Source: Meconema thalassinum (Eukaryota > Arthropoda > Insecta > Orthoptera > Tettigoniidae). Taken from it: DNA of 64,000 bases. The notes under the pieces are model-generated. The model did no database searches. It was given only the letters and a program-made list of their open reading frames with translations, and had not been told where the DNA came from. Made by a program: the position numbers and the translations under genes. Below are positions 55,467 through 64,000 of the stretch, one piece after another. The first letter of the stretch is position 1; every line of letters starts with the position of its first letter. The stretch lies in contig OX336395.1 in the NCBI GenBank assembly GCA_946902985.2, forward strand, positions 287,737,065-287,801,064, given 5' to 3'.

Positions 55467-58400
55467 TTGGGAGTTAAGTTTGTTTCATAATTAGGGAGGG
55501 TGATTGTTTTATTTTTGTCAGGGGATTTTCAATTTTGGTTTTCATTTAAAATTGTTTATATAAGCTTGATGTTACTATATGTTCAGTATGGTAGTGTGTA
55601 TTTCGTTGGGAAACCTGCTAGGTGAGGTCTCCGTCGGGATTAGGGTATGGGACCTGTCCCACGGCTTCGACGCCCACTTAGGATGTACATAGATTCTACA
55701 CGAGTCGTCAATTTTTAGTATGGGATGAAGTTTGTCACGATGACCTGTAGTCCGTTATTTGAGTTTCCATGGTGTTCCAACGACTCATATTAGCATTCTG
55801 ATGTAATGGGGAAATTTTGATTTGTTTATGGGAAGGAGTATGTATGTAGTGTTGTTGTTGTTGGTTGTATTTTGAGATGAATGTGTGTGTCAATGAGTTT
55901 AATGAATTTTTATCAACATTTATTTGTGGGTGGTTTCAAATTTAGTTCAATTTTGATTTTATACCCTATTCAATTTAAACTATATATATATTACGTACGA
56001 ACTATTTATTCGTTTTTATTGGCAAACCAAATATACGATAAGTATTACTCAGAGATACCAACCATTTTAGGTCTACGGCATCCTTGGTATGGGACATTGA
56101 TGTGCATTACCCAATTTTCTTATATTAGTATGGGATAGGCCATACCCTCTGTCTTTAATTTTTTTATGCGGTACCTCTGAGGTCTACGGCCCGTATATTG
56201 ACACAGTAACCATTTTATTTTTGTGGGTTGGTAATATTTATTATTGGGTTTCGTGTTTGATTGATTGTATGTCTGGTCTTGATTGGTTTTATGCGAGGTT
56301 TCAGTCCGTTCTTTTTTGGAACGTATTTTGTAACGTAATTATTTGGTTTTTCGTTCTCTGTCTGGAATGGTATTTTTGTTTGTTTCGACAGCTATTTTGA
56401 GTTATTATTCCTTTTTATTTGTTTAGTACCTAATGTCTTTTGATGAAGGTTATTAGTATATTTAGCCCCTTTACTCCCTCTATGTATCTAGTTAGGCAGG
56501 AGACACCCGTGGCCGCCTGAGTTACACGGAGGATTTCGAAAGATGTGTTGAACTATACCTCTGCCTAAGGCGATTTCCAGTTCCTGCCTGCTTTTGTTGT
56601 AAGGAGCCGGGCCGACCCATTGTCCAAGCTGCAGACACGACTTGCTATTGTTCGGCAGTGTCTGAGATGGTCTGTTGACTTACATTCTTTTCTTGAAGTG
56701 ACAGTGATTTGTTTATTGATATAGTTGTTTACTATTTATCGTAACTTCTGTTTTACGTTTTTGTGAAATCATGTTTTTATAAATCATTTCAATCTAATAT
56801 GTTTTCTCTAAGATAATGTGTATTATTTTCCTGTAACTGTCATATATTCGGAGAGTGTTTCCGGTGGCGATAGCAAGTCTCCAAGTACCTGAGAAGTGGC
56901 CGGTGTATCCTTTAGACCCTGTTCGCGGCTCTTTACTCTTTTGTAATATGGTCTGACGACCATGTCTATTCATACCTTTACTTTCCAGCTGGCAGAATGA
57001 ATCCACTTTTACTATTACGCAGCTTATGTAACCCCAAATATTTCCCCGACGCAAGTCTTATTTTGTATAAAGGGTGCTCCCCTTTATCTTTTTTTTGTGA
57101 TCATGATTTAACCTTTTTCTTTCTTTTATTATTAGAAAATTGGCTGATTTCCAGAAGGTTGCTATTAAGAAGACTTCGCTTTCTCCACGTCATCTGGCAG
57201 AGTCTAGCTCAAGATTGACCGTTTTATTATCATTATTTTCTTTTTGGTACATCCGTTTTTTAATATGTGTGACGTATTGACGTGCAGTAGAGGTAGGATC
57301 CGCCTTTATTTCACGCCTGTACTGATCCTTTATATAATTTGAATTTTTGTTGTTTTAATTTCATCTTAAAGTTTTTCTTTCGTACCAAAAAGAAAAAAAA
57401 ATCCTCATCAGTGAACATCTTCGTGAATACGTGTGTATGAAAATATATGTGTGTATGAGAAAAGAGACTTGCGTTTCGTCAAGCCTTTTATGGAAGTTAT
57501 GACGTTCAAAGAACTTTTAATTAAGCTGCGTCTTATGAATAAGAGAAATGTGAGAACATTTTATTATGTCTTTATTTTCATGTATGTATCTAGTGCACAT
57601 GATGTAATTTTCTTTCCTTCACCCTGTTCAAATGTATCTAATCGAAGAATGTTATTTTATATAATTTTGTTATGAAAAAGAAAAAAATTATGTTATGCCT
57701 TTGTTATGTAAAATAATTTCTTTTGGGAGAAAGCGGTGGAATTTGAACCATTTTTCAGTATTTATTGTAATTATTATTATCATCATGATTATTATTATTA
57801 TTATTGTCATGTGTTGTGACATCTCTATATTACGCCTCGAGTGTTTAAAAGTGCGCAGATTGTCTGTATGTATCTCTCTGTCTAACGTTGTGCAACCCCT
57901 AGCTACATACTACGTAGTTCTCTCGTATTTGCTAGTGTTGTTGCTACCTTGCATTTTGTTGTGCAATTTGTTCTGCTATTGGCTCAGCCAATATTTGACG
58001 CGAGTTTGGAGCCACTCCCAAACTACGCATTATATATTTCTGGGAGGCTTCTCTCCTCTCTGGGGGGACAGAAGCTAAGTCAGTCTTAGACGCGCCGAGA
58101 TGTAAGGCGAACGTGTGTATTCGGGCAGAGGCCCACCCTCATGGCGCAGCGGAATGTGAGTACGGCTCAATGTATATTCTATCTAACGCAATGTAATTGT
58201 TTTTGTTCAATGTTCCTTCTTTTGCTTAATTCTCTTTCCTTTTCATGATGTTACTGTTAGTATTATAATCCTTGAACCAGATCTCCGAGACCTTGCGTAA
58301 TGTCATACGGGGGAGTTCTTTTTGTTGCTTTTGTTATGTACCCTCCTCACAGTTTTATTATTTTGGTTAATACCTGTAAGATTCGAAAGTATTGCGTTTC

Positions 58401-59630
58401 TGCGTCTTGGCTTATGTATATTTTCCTGTCGGGCCTTGGTGCTCGTCTTTTGCGTCGGTGTCTCTTTTGTACCACAAATGTTTCATTTGATTGGTAGCAA
58501 TTGGACCTTTGTTTGCGGACAGTATGTGTGAGGTAACGGGACTTATGTCCAACGTCCCACTAATACATGTCCCTTTTGTTTATAGAATATATGTGACGGT
58601 GGTTAACTGGGATTTTCTCCAGCTCCGATGTCATATTATTCTTTTTTTATATGTCGCGTTGGTACGGCATTATGTTGGAGTATAAGCCTATTTTTTTATA
58701 GCGTGCTTTCGATTTTTACCGGTCTCTTTCGTCCCAAGTCAATTGTAATGTAATGTATCTCCGTATATCTCATTTTCCTTTTGTTTTGTTTTTCTCTTTC
58801 GATTTTCGCCGTATTACATAACTTAATGATATTCCCCCTTTTCTTCCCCTTCTTCCTACCTCCGTGAAATCTCTCTTCCCTTTGTTTTACTCCCCTCACT
58901 CCTCCCCCATCCCTCCGGTATGTTTACATAACATCATGAAAAGCTTCGCGTCTTGTTGCAGTTCGAATTTTGACTTCTTGCAAGTTTGTCGTTTCTCTCT
59001 ACCTTTTGTAAGTTTCGTTTTTTCTTTCATGTTCGTACCTTTTCGTTAGATTCATGTTGTTGAGCAGTACTCGGGTTCTGTCGTGCTTTTTAGTTTTTTA
59101 AGTTTTTGAATTCTTTATTCTTGGTATTGGGTTTCTTTTGTATTATTGATTTTATCTTAGCCTACCTTTTTTCTTTGTTTAAAATATTTTTTTTATTTCG
59201 TGTACACGCTCTTTCTTTTATCATTAATACATTTTTATATTTTAAGTAATATAGCTCCCTTGCCTTTTCATTTCTTATATTTAAGTTCCCCTTCCTTATC
59301 CTTACCCTTATCTCGATTTCGTCAATCTTGTCTTTGTGATGTAACAAAGACACGATTAACACGCCTCTGGGTTTCCTTTAATTAATTTTATGGGAATCTC
59401 GTTTTTGCACTTTTGATTATTGCATTAAGCAATTATTTGTTTGCATTTGGTTTTTGGAAATCATCTTTTGCTCGCTCCGAAACCTTGGGCCCAGCACCGG
59501 GTCGAGCAAGACGTCTTTTCCCCCATCCATTTGCGACCTTGTTGATTTTATTCTTCCACTGCTACTCTGGCGCGCATTATTATTATTATTACTAGACCTG
59601 TAGTGGCGCACTTCTGAGCTGCTGTTATAA
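55467..59630. other. T-rich unassigned stretch
   Basis: About 4.2 kb with strong T excess on the plus strand and no ORF with recognisable motifs. It contains an ATT/ATC microsatellite (about 57766-57805) and an inverted CCAAT pair, ATTGGCTCAGCCAAT, at about 57980-57994. Near 58000-58020 is the imperfect palindrome GTTTGGAGCCACTCCCAAAC. The phrase GGTCTACGGC appears twice (about 56071 and 56190). It could be an unrecognised element's untranslated region or LTR, or plain intergenic DNA. Confidence 0.4.
59577..59593. repeat. Short (ATT)n microsatellite
   Basis: Five ATT units lie just upstream of the LINE D fragment. It may belong to an adjacent element tail. Confidence 0.6.
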
Positions 59631-59631
59631 G

Positions 59632-60772
59632 CCTTTAGAAAGGTTAATCCTTAATAGAATTGGTCCAAAGATCCATGAAGTTACACCAATTGAGCAATCA
59701 GGTTTCAGGCCTAACAGAAGCTGTACATATCAAGTACTTAGCTTAGCTGCATATATAGAAGCTGCGTTCCAACAACGACTTAAAACATCTCCAGCTTCCG
59801 TTGACCTTACAGCTGCCTACGATACGGTATGGAAAGAAGGGCTATTGTACAAATTCGCAAGTATTATTCCTTGTCAAACCATTTTAAGGCTTCTTAACAA
59901 CATGCTATCTCAGAGATAATTTCAATTGGTTCTTGGCAATCAATTAAGCAGACAGAAAAAACTTAACAATGGTCTTCCTCAGGGTTCAGTTTTGGCCCGA
60001 GTTCTATTCAACTTATATACGTCTGACCTACCTGCAACAGAGTCAAGGAAATTCATATATGCAGATGATCTGGCTTTATTAACATAACATAGAAGCCTTG
60101 AAGCTGGTGAAGAGATACTTACTGCAGATCTAAATATTATTCATGATTACTTCAAGAAATGGAGATTGACACCAAATCCTACGAAGACCGCAGTTAGCTG
60201 TTTTTATCTTAGCAATAGACTGGCTAATGCAAAACTCAACGCAACCTTCAACGGTCAAGTCCTTCACCATCAAGTGTACCCAAAATAGTTATGTGTTACT
60301 CTTGATAGAACGTTTTCCAACAAGAAACACATAGAAAACATCGCTGCAAAGTTGAGCTCACGTAATAACATCATACAGAAGTTGAGTGGAGTTCTTGGGG
60401 CGCAACAGCTACAACTTTAAGATGCCTTCCTTAGGTCTTGTATACTCTGCTGCTGAATATTGTACCCCAGTATGACTTAATAGCCCTCATGTGAGGAAAA
60501 GTGATGTTCAACTACATACAGCAATAAGGACAATAACAGGATGCATTAGATCTACTCCTCTACAATGGCTACCACCTTTAAGTCATATTGCTCCACCAGA
60601 TTTGCGAAGAGATTTCCTTCTCAAGGAATATGAAAAATTAATTAAAAATCCAAAGCTCCCAATTCACTCTGACGTACTGTCTCCGTATATTCTAGAGGCA
60701 GTCTGTTGGATATCCGAAGCACCGGCTGGATTCGTAGACCATGACTGCTCCGGCGCAAAATACTAGTCAAGG
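59632..60772 (+). pseudogene. LINE D: Jockey/CR1-like RT fragment, 5'-truncated and decayed
   Basis: The plus-strand reading starts with LERLILNRIG, then EQSGFRPNRSCTYQVLSLAA, SVDLTAAYDTVW (motif A), NNGLPQGSVLARVLFNLY (motif B) and KFIYADDLALLT (catalytic YADD). It continues through the thumb region (YFKKWRLTPNPTKTAVSCFY) to TGCIRSTPLQWLPPLSHIAP, then PDLRRDFLLKEYEKLIKNPK near the end (TAG 60764-60766). These blocks match a LINE polymerase family very common in invertebrates. In-frame stops occur near 59918, 60084 and 60286, and a frameshift near 60420. The endonuclease part is absent. Confidence 0.82.
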
Positions 60773-61732
60773 ATCTACTTCCAACTAGACCCTCGCGAAT
60801 ATACGTGGTGGAAATTACAATACAACTGTGAATTACATGAAAAATACACTTAGCTCGCGGTGAAATACCTACGTTATTCTCGGGGATCTCGTGGTCAGCC
60901 TCTCGGGACCTAAAATGGGTTTCACAGTTGCATCTCCTTATATCTAAAATAATTCACGACAACACGGCTTCTAACAAAACTAAACGATTTAATAACAAAA
61001 TGTTAACTAGGGCTAAACATTCACACAACAAAATAAAATACACATTCCCATTCGCTCATCTCTACACTCACGCCACTGAAAGAACTGCGTTCTATGAACA
61101 TTATGACAAAATTTGGTGTAGCTTGTGTCCATACATCAAACTGTACAACAATTACACACCTCTGTGTATTTACATTCTTCTGGCACGCTCCCAAGAACAT
61201 ATGGGCGCTCGGCGCACGCGACCCTTGCCACGTGTCCGATGAGATATCATTCACCGCTACATTCCCAGTCTAGCTGGTTTAAAAAAGAAAGAGCGCGAGT
61301 CGAGCGGTTCGCAACATCTCTCCCCATTTGTGCGGCCTGGCCGAGCTATGGCCTTGGCTCGAAACGAGTTTTAAAGAAGTCCTCGCTATTCCCGCCTGGT
61401 CCACAAATGAGCTCTCCATAACAATAAAAGCTGTGTTACAATGAAACAGATTCACGTCAGACAAAAACGTGAACTGCACGCAAATCCTACATGCTACTGA
61501 CATAAAACTTCTACACACACTCTCATTCATACTCTCGCATTGTGACGTCCCAATGGAGTTCATTTCATTCGCACTGAACAAGAAACAATCCACATACAGT
61601 CACATACTCATTCATACTCTAACCTCTACGTTAAACAGACTATAAATTTCCTATTCCTAACATGTTGTACACTCGCTTGGCAAAATATAAAGGTTAACAC
61701 TAAATGAATTTATAATGACGATTATAGCATCA
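60773..61732. other. Stretch without recognisable gene
   Basis: No element ends, motifs or repeats were recognised. Short frames lack family signatures. Confidence 0.5.
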
Positions 61733-61769
61733 GCTATAGTTAGAGCCCTGCGCGGATAAACAAAACGTT

Positions 61770-61880
61770 ATCCGCATCCGCCCCGCATCCGCACGACTGT
61801 TATCCGCATCCGCCCCGCATCCGCACGACTGTTATCCGCATCCGCCCCGCATCCGCATGACTGTTATTCGCATCCGCAAG
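61770..61880. repeat. Subterminal ATCCGC-rich tandem repeat of the hAT element
   Basis: The unit TATCCGCATCCGCCCCGCATCCGCACGACTGT repeats about three times in tandem with small changes. A looser ATCCGC cluster lies at 62765-62905 near the other end. Confidence 0.85.
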
Positions 61881-62130
61881 ACTTGTATAAAAATCCGCTG
61901 ATATTTCAATTCTGGTTTCCTGACCTCGGCTTTAGACAAAAAACTGGCTATACTTCTTTGGCTACTTTCGCACTTGTGCCGCAGTAGGTTTGATGTGCCT
62001 GAGTTGTGTCCTGAGTATGAATACACTTTTTAAAGCTAAAACATCCTGCTATATCGTTCACCTCTTTGGTTCCGTTGAAAACGTAACCAAATATCTGCCT
62101 TATCCTTGACTTGAGCTTTGTTTCAAGCAC
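61832..62130 (-). pseudogene. hAT transposase N-terminus with BED-type zinc finger, broken
   Basis: Two minus-strand frames overlap. The first reads IFGYVFNGTKEVNDIAGCFS, then FKKCIHT. After a frameshift near 62010 the second reads YSGHNSGTSNLLRHKCESSQ and FLSKAEVRK. 'C-x2-C…GTSNLLRH' is the BED zinc-finger pattern found at the start of hAT transposases, where it binds element ends. Here one of the first two cysteines appears to be Phe. The catalytic domain is missing. Confidence 0.65.
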
Positions 62131-62922
62131 TATTGAATATACCCCTTGTTTTGTTTTAATAGATATTTTATCAATGTTGGTTGAATGATGTTCATACTTC
62201 CCTGTCGCGGTAAAATTTACTAAGTGAACTTCTCTTTAAGCTTGGAGAAAGGGATTGACATTTTGCCGGAACTTCCAAGTCACTAAGTCAGTCATCATAC
62301 TACTGCCTCTTGACCCATCAATGTTCGCATAGTTGATGTCATAACTGTCTCCGTTGCAATATCACAGCCCACGCGTTTCAGTGCCAAGATGGAAATAAAT
62401 CTACAGATAAACCTGGAACCAGATCTTACAGGATAGCTTAGACAGCGAAGTAGCAGACTTGAGAAAAGTGTTAATGATGTCATTACGATGAACTAAAAAA
62501 CATATTGACAGCATTATATCTCGTGGGTAATGGCAATGAGAAATTGATGATGATGATGATGAGATGTCAAGACCTTCTACTACAAACATACGGTACTTAA
62601 TAAAATGTAGTTGAAAGCATATGAGTAAAATAATCTTCTCGTGTATAACTGCAAAACGTACCCGAATATTTCGTACGGAATAGGCTATAGGAGTATTCCT
62701 CTTTTACGCATGAAGCTGTAGATTGCCATATCAAATATGTAATATTATCGAAAGTTCCACATCGTATTCTAAAAACTATCCGCAAATTTACTCGAAACAT
62801 TATCCGCAGCGTATCCGCTATCCGCACAGCCATGCAAAATATATCCGCGTGGCGAAAAATGCTGCGGATATCCACGGGTTTATCCGCGGATATCCGCATC
62901 CGCGCAGGGCTTTAGCTATAGT

Positions 62923-64000
62923 CCCTTCAAAGTAATAGCGTCTAAATACACTTGAGCCTGCGCTCTGATCTAGCAGTTATGTCAAATACAGTGAACTGTG
63001 ATCCAAAATCTTCTACATCACCAGAAATAACCACCACCAGTCTCTCCTCTCTGATCTGGTGTCAAAATAGTTTAAATACATTCGACCACTTAAGGTGAAA
63101 CATATACCGTTACATGTTTAGGATTAATAATCTCGATAAAAGTATAGCATAACAGCTGTCATCATCAATTTCCCGTTCCAATTTAAACCGTGACCTTTCC
63201 TGTCCTCTCTAAATCCCAGGTCGTGTATAACAAAATAAGGAGTACTCTCTACTCACAGTTTAATGCCTTGCCAATCCTAGTCATGACCACGCAATGACTG
63301 TACTATAAAATGCGAAACACACCTTCGCAAAAAACCTCGTATGCCAACTACATACGGAAATACATAAAAATCCTCTATCAAAGGGTTATCAACTCCACTT
63401 CTTTCAACCTGGCATTCCTTACAAAATGGCATAATTTCTCACTTTGTCACCACAATCGCTGGTCTCATGAACAATAACAACAATTGTTAAATTATTAATT
63501 TATACATCTTAACGACCTCTGGAATTTACGATACTGACCTCCTCACTTAATACTTTTGAAACGATACTCTGATAAGTATAAACTGTCGTGCATACATTTA
63601 ATAAAAATACTACATATCATCTTCACACATCTGGGTTCGACTTTAATCGAGGAAGGAATATTATGTCTACAACGTGACATGATATTACTCCTCGTAAATA
63701 TTTAAACACAACATCATATCTATGTGTTTGTCCAACAAGAATCTATCACGACGAGGATATCAAACGATAACTACCCTAACGTCGGATGATAATTAATCTT
63801 CCAAGAAGATTCTAGCTTCCAATAAATTAAATGACTGAAAGTTCAAAGCTTTCGTCAATAAAAACATACAGTTAATCATAATCGTATTCTTTTCATTCAG
63901 AACGAATGTCTATGAGATCTGACGATAATAATCGTTAAATGTTTCTTTTCCACAATGTGACATGATATTTCACAATATATCATTACCAAGATCTTCTTTC
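62923..64000. other. AT-rich stretch without recognisable gene
   Basis: Stops occur in all frames. The only repeat noted is GTGACATGATATT at about 63676 and 63957. Nothing else is supported. Confidence 0.5.

Larger units (their letters stand above)
61741..62914 (-). mobile_element. hAT-family DNA transposon, internally deleted
   Basis: A 1174-bp element flanked by the 8-bp duplication GCTATAGT (61733-61740 and 62915-62922), the length typical of hAT. Imperfect inverted ends are TAGAGCCCTGCGCGGATA at the left and, as complement, TAAAGCCCTGCGCGGATG at the right. Next to both ends lie many copies of ATCCGC, candidate transposase-binding repeats. Inside is only the start of a transposase on the minus strand, so it is non-autonomous now. 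Confidence 0.85.

Noticed and set aside
57813..58190. Possible solo LTR (TGTTGTGAC…ACGCA) with CCAAT boxes
   Set aside because: No second copy, no clear target duplication and no associated primer site or purine tract in the window; kept only as a finding about the block.
61770..62905. CRISPR-like array from the ATCCGC repeats
   Set aside because: The units have no regular spacers, are short and palindrome-flanked, and sit at the ends of a hAT element in eukaryotic DNA.
63676..63969. Two copies of GTGACATGATATT as possible element ends
   Set aside because: A 13-bp direct match in AT-rich DNA is weak, and nothing recognisable lies between the copies.
1..64000. A host protein-coding gene, tRNA, rRNA or a prokaryotic system in this window
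   Set aside because: Every long ORF with a recognisable motif belongs to a transposable element. Remaining stretches show no splice-linked coding pattern, RNA gene or operon that I could support by eye.

Overview
This window is eukaryotic, repeat-dominated DNA, almost certainly from an arthropod and most likely an insect with a large, transposon-rich genome. That is an inference from the element families present: Ty3/Gypsy, several APE-type LINEs, Penelope-like, hAT and Mutator-like. I could not identify a host gene, tRNA, rRNA, CRISPR or bacterial-style operon. Almost everything recognisable is a transposable element, and most copies are dead. Several long stretches hold nothing I recognise: 1-1460, 6495-7284, 7875-9789, 13086-13978, 55467-59630, 60773-61732 and 62923-64000.

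Layout, left half. An old but complete Gypsy element with 285-bp LTRs and a 5-bp target duplication lies at 1466-6489. A Mutator-like transposase fragment (7285-7874, minus) and a LINE reverse-transcriptase relic (9790-10495, minus) follow. From about 10.8 to 27.6 kb there is one broken LINE, here LINE A, on the plus strand. It has been split by nested insertions: an RTE-like fragment (about 13.09-14.64 kb), a nearly full-length CR1/L2-like LINE on the minus strand (LINE C, 15.08-18.77 kb), an unclassified 2.5-kb insertion with a 6-bp duplication (18983-21502), an RTE-like LINE with a 13-bp duplication (LINE B, 22258-25591), and a degenerate repeat block (about 25.64-26.93 kb). The protein reading of LINE A resumes after each insertion, which gives the layering.

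Layout, right half. From 27678 to 48148 there is a head-to-tail array of one GC-rich Gypsy family: LTR-body-LTR-body-LTR-body-LTR-partial body. Neighbouring units share single LTRs and the period is about 5.98-6.00 kb. The fourth body is cut inside the protease region and passes directly into a second tandem array, of a Penelope-like element with a GIY-YIG endonuclease: one truncated unit, two complete units with open 830-codon ORFs, and the start of a fourth, with a 2606-bp period. After an unassigned T-rich 4-kb stretch come a LINE fragment (59632-60772) and a short hAT element with an 8-bp duplication (61741-62914).

Most notable observations. (1) Gypsy units 2-4 carry what looks like a textbook -1 frameshift module at the gag/pol junction: a G GGA AAC slip site in frame, a 7-nt spacer and an 8-bp stem with a possible pseudoknot, while unit 1 has gag and pol joined by two compensating deletions. 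(2) LINE C encodes a 2A-type ribosome-skipping motif between a signal-peptide-like leader and a PHD-endonuclease-RT polyprotein, and its start codon lies in a TISU/YY1-like context at the very 5' end. (3) Two unrelated retroelement families sit side by side, both in tandem arrays. (4) The same stop codons recur in every Gypsy unit, including one right after a catalytic Asp of integrase.
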